From the NCBI RefSeq assembly GCF_025143825.1, contig NZ_CP083560.1, positions 806,001-870,000 on the forward strand: a DNA stretch of 64,000 nt. The letters run 5' to 3'. Position 1 is the stretch's first letter; the number at the start of each line of letters is the position of its first letter. A model generated the notes under the pieces. It was not told where the DNA came from. It ran no database searches and worked only from the letters and a program-made list of their open reading frames with translations. The DNA comes from Sulfitobacter sp. S223. Lineage in GTDB: Bacteria; Pseudomonadota; Alphaproteobacteria; Rhodobacterales; Rhodobacteraceae. Positions 27,241 to 35,939 of the stretch are shown piece by piece. The position numbers and the translations under genes were made by a program.

Positions 27241-27617
27241 GCGTTGTCGCCCAACGCCTTAAGCGTTTCGTCACGCAGGCGCGTCAATTCGCTAAGGGCT
27301 TCGTTTAGTTGGCGCTGTTTCTCGGCTAGCTCTTCAAGCTGGCCGTTTGCCATGTCTACCCAAGCCCGCATTTGCGCGACTGTGCCTTCGTTTTCATAGA
27401 TCAGTAGCCATTGGCGGATAACTTCCAACGAAAATCCGAAACTGCGTCCGCGCAGAATCAACTCCATCCGCGCGCGTTCGCGTGCACCGTAAAACCGCGT
27501 ACGCCCCTCGCGGTCAGGCGAGAGCAGTTCGATATACTCATAATACCGCAGTGTGCGTGGCGTTACGTCAAATTTTGCGCACATCTCTTTGAATGTCAGG
27601 CGGGTATCGTCGCTCAT
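27237..27617 (-). CDS. Second MerR family transcriptional regulator
   Basis: 126 residues, clearly paralogous to the MerR protein encoded 620 bases away: VTPRTLRYYE, LILRGRSFGFSLEVIRQW and a C-terminal coiled coil (MANGQLEELAEKQRQLNEAL is part of it). It has no metal-binding Cys. The partner genes are uncertain: the plus-strand thioesterase-MATE operon begins 134 bases from its start in the opposite direction and is the obvious candidate target. Confidence 0.85.
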   Translation of the reverse strand: MSDDTRLTFKEMCAKFDVTPRTLRYYEYIELLSPDREGRTRFYGARERARMELILRGRSFGFSLEVIRQWLLIYENEGTVAQMRAWVDMANGQLEELAEKQRQLNEALSELTRLRDETLKALGDNA

Positions 27618-27751
27618 GTCTGAAAGGTCCTCCGGTCTCTTACGCTAAAAGCCCCACGCGGGATGTGCAACGGTTCCTATTGCCCTTTGTGTAAGCTGCT
27701 GCTGTAAAGGGCGGGAAAAGCGGGACAATTTATGCCGCGCAAGGAGGATAC

Positions 27752-28174
27752 ATGGTCGACCTGACAGCGCTGGCGCGCCAGTTTATCGAAGCATTGCCCC
27801 ATTCCGTATTGCTAGGGATGGAACCACAGGAAATGGGTGCCGGCGTGGCGACGATCCGGATGCCCTACAAGACTGAGTTGATCGGTGATCCGGTGACAGG
27901 CGTGATCCACGGCGGGGCTGTCTCTGCCTTGATGGATACATGCTGCGGCGCTGCGGTGATGTCGCACCCCGACAACAAGGGCGGCACAGCCACGATTGAT
28001 TTGCGGATAGACTATATGCGCGCTGCGACCCCGGGCCAGACAATCACGGCGCGGGCGACATGTTATCATATGACCCGCTCGGTTGCCTTTGTGCGCGCGG
28101 TCGCACTGGATGATGATACTGAGAATCCGGTGGCCACGGCCACAGGCGCCTTTACCGTGGAGGACAAACGATGA
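27752..28174 (+). CDS. PaaI-type hotdog thioesterase
   Basis: 140 residues with the hotdog fold: the active-site HGG in GVIHGGAVSALMDTC (near 49-61) and the DLRIDYMRAA strand are typical of PaaI/YbgC-like acyl-CoA thioesterases. An AAGGAGG site precedes the ATG. The stop overlaps the start of a second hotdog gene (ATGA at 28171), so the two subunits may form one complex. Acyl substrate unknown. Confidence 0.85.
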   Translation: MVDLTALARQFIEALPHSVLLGMEPQEMGAGVATIRMPYKTELIGDPVTGVIHGGAVSALMDTCCGAAVMSHPDNKGGTATIDLRIDYMRAATPGQTITARATCYHMTRSVAFVRAVALDDDTENPVATATGAFTVEDKR

Positions 28175-28683
28175 CTGATCGCAAACGCCCCGAGCCGGTC
28201 CAGGTCGTCAAGCAGCGCCGCGATGCAGCCCTTGCGGCACTTGCTGGCGCAGTTCCCTACATCCGCTTTCTGGGAATAGAATTTGAGCGGCGCGGAGACG
28301 AGCTTACTGGCATAATGCCCTTCAAGCAGGAACTGATCGGCAATCCTTTGCTGCCTGCGCTTCATGGTGGTGCAACGGCTGCTTTTCTGGAAGTGACAGC
28401 GGTGATGACGCTGAACTGGTCCTATCTTTGGGAGGATCTGGAGGCGGGCAAGCTGGACCTGACCGATTGCGCGCCGCAAGATTTGCCACGTCAGCCAAAG
28501 ACCGTCGATTTCACTGTGGATTATCTGCGAACAGGTCTTCCGCGCGACGCCTATGCACGGGCACGCATCACCCGCGCGGGCAGACGGTATGCGTCGGTTC
28601 AGGTTGAGGCGTGGCAGGACAACCGCGCGCGCCTCTATGCAGAGGCGATGGGGCATTTCGTCATGCCTGCCCCTCGTGACTGA
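28171..28683 (+). CDS. Second PaaI-like hotdog protein
   Basis: 170 residues, a diverged paralogue of the gene before it: ALHGGATAAFLE replaces the canonical HGG loop and KTVDFTVDYLRTG the central strand. An insertion around 90-110 (ETWEDLEAGKLD-like acidic stretch) makes it longer. Translationally coupled to the first hotdog gene, and overlapping the MATE gene start by eight bases. Possibly a non-identical partner subunit. Confidence 0.78.
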   Translation: MTDRKRPEPVQVVKQRRDAALAALAGAVPYIRFLGIEFERRGDELTGIMPFKQELIGNPLLPALHGGATAAFLEVTAVMTLNWSYLWEDLEAGKLDLTDCAPQDLPRQPKTVDFTVDYLRTGLPRDAYARARITRAGRRYASVQVEAWQDNRARLYAEAMGHFVMPAPRD

Positions 28684-29998
28684 AGCTGCGACCGTCAAAC
28701 TAACCCACAAACGCGTGCTTAACATTGCGGTGCCCGTCGTGCTGTCGAACGCGACGGTCCCAATTTTGGGGGCTGTGGATACCGGTGTGGTCGGTCAGAT
28801 CGGGTTGGCTGCTCCGATTGGTGCAGTCGGCATCGGGGCAGTCGTGCTGTCGGCTTTTTATTGGGTCTTCGGCTTTTTGCGTATGGGCACGGTGGGGCTG
28901 ACCGCTCAGGCTGAGGGGCAGGGCGACACCGACGAAGTTGCGGCCTTGTTGACCCGTGCGCTGATGATCGGGATTGGCGCCGGAATTGCAATTATCGCTT
29001 TGCAAGGGGCGCTCTTTTGGGCTGCTTTTCAGGTCTCACCTGCCAGTGCAGAGGTTGAGGGGCTGGCACGTCAGTATATGGCGCTGCGGGTCTGGTCGGC
29101 GCCAGCGGCCATCGGGCTGTACGGCATCACCGGCTGGCTGATCGCACAAGAGCGCACCCGTTCTGTGCTGGTGTTGCAGGTTTGGATGAACGGCCTGAAC
29201 ATTGCCCTTGATTTGTGGTTCGTCATTGGGCTGGGCTGGGGAGTGCAGGGCGTGGCCCTTGCCACAGCGATCGCGGAATGGAGCGGCCTTGCGTTGGGGC
29301 TTTGGTTCTGTCGGGCGGCCTTTGCCGGTGTCGCGTGGCGGGCATGGGACCGCGTTTTTGATGCTGTGCGCTGGCGCCGTATGATGGGGGTGAATACCGA
29401 TATTCTTATTCGTTCACTGCTGCTGGAAGCAATTTTTGTGAGCTTCATGTTCATGGGCGCAGGGCAGGGTGATGTGACACTGGCAGCCAATCAAGTGCTG
29501 CTACAGTTCATGATGATCGTAAGTTATGCGCTGGACGGTTTTGCCTTTTCGGCCGAAGCATTGGTTGGAAAGGCCTTCGGTCGCGGAGACCGGACGAATT
29601 TGCGCCGCGCCGCGTTACTTGCTTCGGGGTGGGGCATGGCTGCGGCGGCGTGCATGGGCGTTGGTTTTGCCCTGTTTGGGCCGGGAATTGTGGACATAAT
29701 GACCACCGCACCCGAGGTGCGAGAGCAGGCGCGCATCTATCTGCCCTATCTGGTGCTGATGCCGGTTATTGGCTGCGCTGCCTTTATGCTGGACGGTATA
29801 TTCGTGGGGGCAACCCGCAGCCGTGACATGCGCAATATGATGGCACTATCCTTTGGCGTTTACGCTGCCTGTGTCCTGCTTCTGGTGCCGACCTTTGGCA
29901 ACCACGGGCTATGGCTGGCCATGCTGATATCGTTCGTCGCTCGTGGGCTGACCCTCGGGGCGCGGTACCCGTCACTTGAACGCGCGGCCGGTGCGTAG
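28676..29998 (+). CDS. MATE family efflux transporter
   Basis: 440 residues with about twelve membrane helices in two halves. The start of the first half (VLNIAVPVVLSNATVPILG) and the VDTGVVGQIG loop are typical of the DinF/NorM group. Exports cationic or amphipathic compounds using Na+ or H+ gradients. No ATG lies at the right place; the GTG at 28676, overlapping the end of the hotdog gene, gives the expected N-terminus. Co-transcription with two thioesterases is unusual. Confidence 0.87.
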   Translation: MTEAATVKLTHKRVLNIAVPVVLSNATVPILGAVDTGVVGQIGLAAPIGAVGIGAVVLSAFYWVFGFLRMGTVGLTAQAEGQGDTDEVAALLTRALMIGIGAGIAIIALQGALFWAAFQVSPASAEVEGLARQYMALRVWSAPAAIGLYGITGWLIAQERTRSVLVLQVWMNGLNIALDLWFVIGLGWGVQGVALATAIAEWSGLALGLWFCRAAFAGVAWRAWDRVFDAVRWRRMMGVNTDILIRSLLLEAIFVSFMFMGAGQGDVTLAANQVLLQFMMIVSYALDGFAFSAEALVGKAFGRGDRTNLRRAALLASGWGMAAAACMGVGFALFGPGIVDIMTTAPEVREQARIYLPYLVLMPVIGCAAFMLDGIFVGATRSRDMRNMMALSFGVYAACVLLLVPTFGNHGLWLAMLISFVARGLTLGARYPSLERAAGA

Positions 29999-30018
29999 AG
30001 TATTTCAGCGATCCGCGT

Positions 30019-30360
30019 TTACAAAAGTGCCTGAATAGCCTCCGGCGGCCGACCGATGACGGCGCGGGTGCCATCAAAGGCGATCGGGCGTTCGATCAGG
30101 ATCGGATTGGCCGACGCTGCGGCAAGCAGGGTAGTGTCATCATCAGTGCGCTTCAGTCCCAGTTCTTTGAACAGTTTCTCTTTGGGTCGCAGCATCTCGA
30201 TCGCCGTGACGCCAAGCGCCTCACGGGCCTGCTCAAGCTCTTGAACGGTGGGTGTGTCTTCTAGGTATTTGCGCACTATATGCGTCTTCCCTGCCGCTTC
30301 GATCAAGGCGAGGGTCTGACGCGATTTAGAGCAACGCGGATTATGCCAAAGCGTTATCAT
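30019..30360 (-). CDS. ArsC/YffB family (arsenate reductase-like) protein
   Basis: 113 residues of the thioredoxin-like ArsC family. The active Cys is in [11 protein letters not shown] (C10) and the RPI motif LIERPI is present. Members reduce arsenate with glutaredoxin; many, like YffB, have no proven arsenic role, and no arsenic genes are nearby. ATG 30360 overlaps the pyrD stop (ATGA) and follows AAGGAG, so it is the last gene of the DUF952-DUF1330-pyrD operon. Confidence 0.85.
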   Translation of the reverse strand: MITLWHNPRCSKSRQTLALIEAAGKTHIVRKYLEDTPTVQELEQAREALGVTAIEMLRPKEKLFKELGLKRTDDDTTLLAAASANPILIERPIAFDGTRAVIGRPPEAIQALL

Positions 30361-31400
30361 AGCCACTCCTTGCGGCGGCTGGCGACAGCTTCGGAAACCG
30401 AACCAAACCCGTCTTGTGCCAAGCGCGCATCAATGCCGCGCGCAATTTCACCCACCAGCGATAGCCCGTCAAATACCAGTGCTGTATAAAGCTGTATGGC
30501 GGATGCCCCCGCGCAGATTTTCGCATAGGCTTGATCGGCGGAGCCGATGCCGCCAACCCCGATGATCGGCACATCAGTCAGGGTCGAAAGACGCGCAAGC
30601 ACGCGCGTGGATTTTTCAAACAGGGGCGCGCCAGAGAGACCTCCGGCTTCTTCCTTATGGGCGGAACGCAGCCCCTCGCGTGAAAGCGTGGTGTTGGTCG
30701 CTATGATTGCAGCAACGCCCGCGTCTTGGGCCACTTGTGCCACATCTGCGATTTCGCTCTCGCTTAGATCTGGTGCGATTTTCAGCATGACGGGCGTGGT
30801 GCCGCGCACAGCCATTACGCCCTCCAACAAACCGGCGAGTGCGGCTTTGCCTTGCAAATCGCGTAGTTTTTCGGTGTTGGGGGAAGACACATTTACCGTA
30901 GCGAAATCCACGTGGTCCCGTGCGGCCTCCATGACGCGGGCGAAATCTGCCGCGCGGTCCGTGCTTGTTTTGTTTGCACCCAGATTTAGGCCGACAGGAA
31001 TGGTGCGCGGTGTGGCCGCAAGACGGGCACAGATTGCTTCCATCCCGTCATTATTGAATCCAAAGCGATTGATCGCGGCGCGGTCTTCGGTCAGGCGAAA
31101 CAGCCGCGGCTTGTCATTGCCCGCTTGTGGCAAAGGTGTCGCTGCGCCAACTTCGATGAACCCGAAACCTGCTTCGCTAAGAGGCTCGACAGCGGTGGCG
31201 TTCTTGTCAAAGCCGGCCGCAAGGCCCACCGGATTGGGCAGATGCATGCCTGCCAGCTCTACCGCAAGGCGCGGGGTGCTGACGGGTCCGGGGCGCGGTG
31301 TCAGGCCTGCGCGCAAGGCACGGATGGCAAGGCCGTGTGCTACTTCGGGATCAAAGCGGCGCAGCACGCTTAGGCCCATCGCCTCAATCAGCGCGCTCAT
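30357..31400 (-). CDS. pyrD: Dihydroorotate dehydrogenase (quinone), class 2
   Basis: Oxidises dihydroorotate to orotate in pyrimidine synthesis, passing electrons to quinone at the membrane. It is 347 residues with the N-terminal amphipathic extension typical of class 2 ([17 protein letters not shown]), FMN-binding GLAAGFDKN near 61, the catalytic serine in NVSSPNT near 179, and ATNTT and GVGGIGS further on. The stop overlaps the arsC start and its own start lies at the end of the DUF1330 gene. Confidence 0.96.
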   Translation of the reverse strand: MSALIEAMGLSVLRRFDPEVAHGLAIRALRAGLTPRPGPVSTPRLAVELAGMHLPNPVGLAAGFDKNATAVEPLSEAGFGFIEVGAATPLPQAGNDKPRLFRLTEDRAAINRFGFNNDGMEAICARLAATPRTIPVGLNLGANKTSTDRAADFARVMEAARDHVDFATVNVSSPNTEKLRDLQGKAALAGLLEGVMAVRGTTPVMLKIAPDLSESEIADVAQVAQDAGVAAIIATNTTLSREGLRSAHKEEAGGLSGAPLFEKSTRVLARLSTLTDVPIIGVGGIGSADQAYAKICAGASAIQLYTALVFDGLSLVGEIARGIDARLAQDGFGSVSEAVASRRKEWL

Positions 31401-31828
31401 CCGAATACATCCGACAGGGGCAGGGGCCGCGTGCGGACCAAGCGTGAGTTCAGGACGGCCGCCTGCCTGTGGATGACAGATTCTTTATATTCGGGGTCTG
31501 TTACCATCGCCAGAAATGCAGCGGCTTTCGGGAAGTGGACGATGAACATCGCGTCCCATGTTTCATCCGGAGCGCCGATCAGGGCGACATCAAAACCGCC
31601 CCGCCAGATAACCTTTCCTCCGACGCGGGCCAGTACCGGGCTGCTGGTTTCACTGTATTTGGCATAGGCCTGTGCACCGGTCAGGTCTTGACCCGCAAGG
31701 GAATGATCAGCTGGATACTCGGCCTTGTCAAAAAACTGCACGAGGTTAAGCATATTTATCGGGACGTCACGGTCTTGCGACTTGAAAATCTCGAACTGTT
31801 CGCGGTCTGTATCGCTATAGGTGATCAT
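31397..31828 (-). CDS. DUF1330 family protein
   Basis: 143 residues with a ferredoxin-like alpha+beta fold, marked by [37 protein letters not shown] and [18 protein letters not shown], all usual in DUF1330. Biochemical role unknown. ATG at 31828 overlaps the upstream DUF952 stop (ATGA); the frame runs further upstream but lacks support. Its stop overlaps the pyrD start region. Confidence 0.8.
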   Translation of the reverse strand: MITYSDTDREQFEIFKSQDRDVPINMLNLVQFFDKAEYPADHSLAGQDLTGAQAYAKYSETSSPVLARVGGKVIWRGGFDVALIGAPDETWDAMFIVHFPKAAAFLAMVTDPEYKESVIHRQAAVLNSRLVRTRPLPLSDVFG

Positions 31829-32175
31829 TGTGCCGCTTCTTCCAGACCCGCAGGGAACTGGTGAACCCCATCGACCAGCGGCAAAGGTTGGGCCCACACG
31901 ACATCGGCAATCGCCAGCTTGCGGTACAGGTGGGGGAACAGGGCATCTCCCCGCGATACTTCCCACTTCAAGTCATCACCCAATGTCTCGGCTTCTACTG
32001 CGACAAGAAATAACTCCTCGGCTCCGGCGAAATGCTTGGCCGCGGTTTCAGCGGCCTGCGTGGCGGTTGAGAAATGGATGTAGCCATCGGCCAGATCAAT
32101 GGGCGCGCCTTCGGTTTCGCCATGGTTGCGCAGGCTTTGCCATTCATCGGTGCGGAAGATTTTAAATATAAGCAT
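31825..32175 (-). CDS. DUF952 family protein
   Basis: 116 residues with the DUF952 signature: IFRTDEW near the N-terminus, DGYIHFSTATQAAETAAKHFAG, and HLYRKLAI..V. The family has a fold related to ADP-ribosyltransferases, and its role is unknown. Start at MLIFKIFRTDEW (32175) by homology; the upstream frame is open. First gene of the four-gene pyrD operon. Confidence 0.8.
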   Translation of the reverse strand: MLIFKIFRTDEWQSLRNHGETEGAPIDLADGYIHFSTATQAAETAAKHFAGAEELFLVAVEAETLGDDLKWEVSRGDALFPHLYRKLAIADVVWAQPLPLVDGVHQFPAGLEEAAQ

Positions 32176-32336
32176 AGCCGCTGTGATGCCGCTCCGCGCC
32201 GCAGGGGTCAAGGGCCAAGGCAGTGCCTGCGCTTTGGGCAGTCACCCCGCCTTGACGCAACGCAAGGTAGTTATCATCTTTGACAGCTTCGCGCGCACGC
32301 GCCACCATGTGCCCACACATTCCATTGGGGGAAACT

Positions 32337-33893
32337 ATGAACCGATTCTTTTTGAGCGCCGCCGCCCTAAGCCTGACAGCAGGTATGGCCAGCGCTGATT
32401 ATTCAATCACGATCCTGCACACGAATGACTTTCACGCGCGGTTTGAACCGATCAGCAAATATGACGGACCGTGCGGCGCGGAAGACAACACCGAAGGCAA
32501 GTGCTTTGGCGGAACGGCACGTCTGGTGACCGCTATCAAAGAAGCGCGCGGCCGGACGAACAATGCGCTGCTTGTAGATGGCGGCGACCAGTTTCAAGGC
32601 ACGCTCTTCTACTCCTACTACAAGGGCAAGATGGCCGCCGAGATGATGAACAAGCTCGGCTATGACGGCATGACCGTGGGCAACCACGAATTTGATGATG
32701 GTCCAGAAGTGCTGGCGTCTTTCATGTCCGAGATCAAATTCCCCATCCTGATGTCCAATGCGGATGTCAGCGCAGAACCTTTGCTGGCTGACAAGCTGGC
32801 GAAATCAATCGTGATTGAACGCGGCGGCGAAAAGATTGGCCTGATCGGCCTGACGCCTCAGGACACGGATGAACTGGCCAGCCCGGGTGACAATGTGGTC
32901 TTCTCTGATCCGGTTGCCGCCGTGCAAGGCGAAGTGGACAAACTGACCGCAGAAGGCGTGAACAAGATCATCGTTCTTAGCCACTCCAGCTATGCGGTTG
33001 ACCAAAAAGTCGCGGCAGAGACAACGGGCGTTGATGTGATCGTCGGCGGCCACTCCAACACGTTGCTGAGCAACACCAATGAGAAGGCTGAAGGGCCATA
33101 TCCGACAATGGTCGGCAACACTGCGATTGTGCAGGCATATGCCTACGGCAAATATCTGGGTGAGCTGAATGTCACCTTTGACGATGCAGGCAACCTTACC
33201 GAAGCCAAGGGTGAGCCGATCCTGATCGACGCATCCTTCGCCGAGGACGCGGACACGCTGGCGCGTATAGCAGAGCTTGCCGTGCCGTTGGAGGAGCTAC
33301 GTTCCAAAGTTGTCGCCGAAACAAACGAACCAATCGGCGGTGATCGTGCGGTTTGCCGTGCGCAGGAATGTTCCATGGGGAATCTGATTGCCGATGCGAT
33401 GCTTGCACGGGTCGCCGATCAGGGAATCGACGTTGCCATCCAGAACAGTGGCGGCATTCGTGCCTCTATTGATGCGGGCGAAGTCACCATGGGCGATGTT
33501 CTGACCGTGCTGCCGTTCCAGAACACGCTGTCAACTTTTCAGGTTACCGGTGCGGTTTTGGTCGAAGCGCTTGAGAACGGCGTGAGCCAGGTTGAAGAAG
33601 CCGCTGGTCGCTTCCCGCAGGTGGCAGGTATGAGCTATACCTTCGACGCTGCAGCAGAGGTCGGTAGCCGTGTGTCCGATGTGATGATCGCAGGCGCGCC
33701 TGTAGAGATAGACAAGGTTTACGGCGTCGTCTCCAACAACTACGTGCGCAATGGCGGGGACGGTTATGCGATGTTCAAAACCGCGACCAACCCTTATGAC
33801 TTTGGCCCCGACGTCGCTGATGTCACAGCCGAGTATCTTGCGGAAAACGCACCTTACAAGCCATTTACCGATGGCCGTATCAAGATGAAATAA
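32337..33893 (+). CDS. Secreted 5'-nucleotidase / UshA-type metallophosphoesterase
   Basis: 518 residues. Signal peptide about 1-20 (cleavage after SA). The N-terminal metallophosphatase domain carries HTNDFHARFEP, GGDQFQGTLF, GNHEFDDG, LSHSSY and GGHSNT, the two-metal site. The C-terminal 5'-nucleotidase domain (about 340-500) includes NSGGIRASI, FQNTLSTFQV and VVSNNYVRNGGDGY for substrate stacking. Hydrolyses periplasmic nucleotides to nucleosides and phosphate, which the deo/upp genes could then salvage. GGGGGA precedes the ATG, and a strong terminator follows. Confidence 0.93.
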   Translation: MNRFFLSAAALSLTAGMASADYSITILHTNDFHARFEPISKYDGPCGAEDNTEGKCFGGTARLVTAIKEARGRTNNALLVDGGDQFQGTLFYSYYKGKMAAEMMNKLGYDGMTVGNHEFDDGPEVLASFMSEIKFPILMSNADVSAEPLLADKLAKSIVIERGGEKIGLIGLTPQDTDELASPGDNVVFSDPVAAVQGEVDKLTAEGVNKIIVLSHSSYAVDQKVAAETTGVDVIVGGHSNTLLSNTNEKAEGPYPTMVGNTAIVQAYAYGKYLGELNVTFDDAGNLTEAKGEPILIDASFAEDADTLARIAELAVPLEELRSKVVAETNEPIGGDRAVCRAQECSMGNLIADAMLARVADQGIDVAIQNSGGIRASIDAGEVTMGDVLTVLPFQNTLSTFQVTGAVLVEALENGVSQVEEAAGRFPQVAGMSYTFDAAAEVGSRVSDVMIAGAPVEIDKVYGVVSNNYVRNGGDGYAMFKTATNPYDFGPDVADVTAEYLAENAPYKPFTDGRIKMK

Positions 33894-33916
33894 GTCGCGA
33901 TTAATTGAACGACCTA

Positions 33917-33948
33917 GGGCGCGCTCTGAAAAGAGTGCGCCCTTTTTT
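33917..33948 (+). terminator. Terminator after the 5'-nucleotidase gene
   Basis: Eleven-base stem GGGCGCGCTCT/AGAGTGCGCCC with one G-T pair and a four-base loop, then six T. It ends exactly where the convergent DUF1203 gene stops (33948). Confidence 0.9.
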
Positions 33949-34418
33949 CATGCGTGGGTGATGCGTAGCTGGAAGCAGTTGTTGCGTGATGATCTCACAT
34001 CGACAAAGGCTATCCCGCGCTGCTCTAACAAGTGGTTTGCATAGTTGGAGACATCCGCCGCGCGAACAATCTTGCCAGTCCCGTAGGATATGCGCTGATC
34101 CGATGTGTACCCCTTAAGCAGGTAGTCGTCGCGCGTAGTCAGGATCGGGGGTGGAACGCTGTAGCTGTAGGCGGGGCAATCATCGGCACATAAGAAAATC
34201 GGCCCGGTTTCGGCATAGGGCTGAAGGCCGTCAAAGGGACGGTGAGCGACGATCAACATTGCCGCCCCCTTTTCGATATCACACAGACAGTGACGGCATG
34301 GATTGCCTTGACCGTCCGAGATGGCGTGCTCGGGCGGCATGCCATATGCATCGGGGCCCCCCGCACGCAAAGCGTCGACGATTGCTGTGGCAATAGGTTG
34401 GTAGGCCAAGTTTGTCAT
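33948..34418 (-). CDS. DUF1203 family protein
   Basis: 156 residues with the DUF1203 hallmarks: PCRHCLCDIEKGAAMLIVAHRPF, PYAETGPIFLCADDC and the late RGIAFVDVRSSRNNCFQ. Cysteine pairs could bind a metal, but the function is unknown. Monocistronic, divergent from the SRAP gene, with 125 bases between starts. Confidence 0.82.
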   Translation of the reverse strand: MTNLAYQPIATAIVDALRAGGPDAYGMPPEHAISDGQGNPCRHCLCDIEKGAAMLIVAHRPFDGLQPYAETGPIFLCADDCPAYSYSVPPPILTTRDDYLLKGYTSDQRISYGTGKIVRAADVSNYANHLLEQRGIAFVDVRSSRNNCFQLRITHA

Positions 34419-34543
34419 ATCGGTGCTCCTTTCCTTATCTATGACAAGGCTGCGCTACGCAAAGCGACCCGTTTTCTGCGCATTCACATTCAAGCGATCT
34501 CTGGGGTAGGGTGTGAAAAGAGACGCAGCTGGAGGAGACGGAA

Positions 34544-35242
34544 ATGTGTGGACGCATGGCCCTGACCTTACCGCCCGAAGCCATGGCGCAGGTGTTTGCG
34601 GCGGAGCCTGCAAATACCCTGCCAGAGGGGCCGAACTATAACATCTGTCCGACGAACCAGATTGCTGTGATCACTGGCGGTCCAGAGCAACCCAGAAGGA
34701 TGGAGGCCATGCGCTGGGGGCTGATCCCGCCATGGTACAAAAAACCGAACGATGGACCGCTGCTGATGAACGCCCGTGCCGAGACTGTGCTGGATAAACC
34801 CGCCTTCCGCTCTGCGGTGCATGCGCGGCGCGTGCTGGTGGTTGCCAGCGGCTTTTATGAATGGACCAAAGATGAAAGCGGGGCGCGTGATCCGTGGTAT
34901 ATCACCCGCCGTGACGGCGCACCGTTGGCCTTTGCAGGGTTGTGGCAGGCTTGGCAAGATCCGGAAAACGGGGAAACACTGCGCACCGTCGCCGCGCTGA
35001 CGATTGGCGCGAACGAGCCTATGCAAGCAATCCACCACCGTATGCCCGTCATTGTTGAACCCGACGATTGGGCGCTTTGGTTGGGCGAAATGGGAAAGGG
35101 GGCCGCGCCGCTGATGCGGGCCGCCGATGATGATTCCTTGCACTGGCACCGCGTAAGCCGTGCGGTCAATTCCAACCGCGCGTCTGGTCCCGAACTGATC
35201 GAACCGTGGGAGCCGGAAGGCCTGAAGACCCCGCGCACCTGA
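34544..35242 (+). CDS. SRAP (YedK/HMCES) family DNA-crosslink sensor peptidase
   Basis: 232 residues. The N-terminal Met is followed by C2, the residue that forms a covalent link to abasic sites after Met removal. N76 (LMNARAET), E106 (GFYEWTK) and the late His in AIHHRMPVIV complete the active set. In related proteins it shields abasic sites in single-stranded DNA and promotes their repair. It starts with a GGAGGAGA site. The context shows no SOS box. Confidence 0.92.
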   Translation: MCGRMALTLPPEAMAQVFAAEPANTLPEGPNYNICPTNQIAVITGGPEQPRRMEAMRWGLIPPWYKKPNDGPLLMNARAETVLDKPAFRSAVHARRVLVVASGFYEWTKDESGARDPWYITRRDGAPLAFAGLWQAWQDPENGETLRTVAALTIGANEPMQAIHHRMPVIVEPDDWALWLGEMGKGAAPLMRAADDDSLHWHRVSRAVNSNRASGPELIEPWEPEGLKTPRT

Positions 35243-35378
35243 TATGGCGTGCGGGGCTTTGCCTTTTGACCGACACCGATCAAGGGGGCGCATTTCGGGA
35301 ATGTTTCACGAAACCGTTTCCCTCATGCGCGTAATGCGCTAGAGGTTTTTTGGTTATCGCGGGTATTCCCGAAGTGGT

Positions 35379-35831
35379 TTAGTTGGTCTGTATGGCCGGA
35401 GTTTCGGCGAAGTTGATCTTGCCGATGATCGTGCCTTCTTCGGCGTCTTGACCGTCGATACCCGTTGAGCCGTCCGTCACGTCAGTGACGTTGTCGCCTG
35501 TACCGGTGGAGTTCGCAATCACGCCAGCGCCGCCAACACCGTCAATGCGGGTCTGGTACGTGTTGAACATACCTTTTTCGACAGTGATTGTTGCCTCTGC
35601 ACCGTCAATCAGTTCAGGAGTCGCCCACGACCCGTCGCGTGATGCGATCGTGCGGGTGATGCCCGACATGTTCACGAAGGTGAGCGTATCACCGTCCTGA
35701 ACATATGAAATGTCAGGGAAAAACGCGTAATCCATCATAAGGACGCGGTAGTTTTCGGCGGAGGATGCCCCTGCCGTCACTGTGAGCGCAGCCGCGGTGA
35801 AAGCTGCGCGCATCAAAATCTTGTTAAGCAT
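35379..35831 (-). CDS. Secreted beta-rich protein, possibly cupredoxin-like
   Basis: 150 residues. Signal peptide about 1-26 (cleavage after SSA). The mature part opens YRVLMMDYAFFPDISYVQDGDTLTFVN, which is like the first two strands of plastocyanin/azurin-type domains. It contains no Cys or His, so the usual copper ligands are absent, and copper binding is unlikely. The C-terminus is Asp/Gly/Thr-rich. AAGGAG precedes the ATG. Function unknown. Confidence 0.6.
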   Translation of the reverse strand: MLNKILMRAAFTAAALTVTAGASSAENYRVLMMDYAFFPDISYVQDGDTLTFVNMSGITRTIASRDGSWATPELIDGAEATITVEKGMFNTYQTRIDGVGGAGVIANSTGTGDNVTDVTDGSTGIDGQDAEEGTIIGKINFAETPAIQTN

Positions 35832-35939
35832 TGCGATGCTCCTTGGTGTCGGCCCCCACCGTCACAGAGGATTGCTATACGGATGGAATGTGGCCGAAGT
35901 TAGGCAAGGCGCGCACTTCATTAACCATTCTCAGGCCAA

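Noticed and set aside
35302..35314. TGTTTCACGAAAC resembles a parS (ParB-binding) site
   Set aside because: The parS consensus is TGTTTCACGTGAAACA. The central TG is missing here, so spacing between half-sites is wrong; no parAB nearby.
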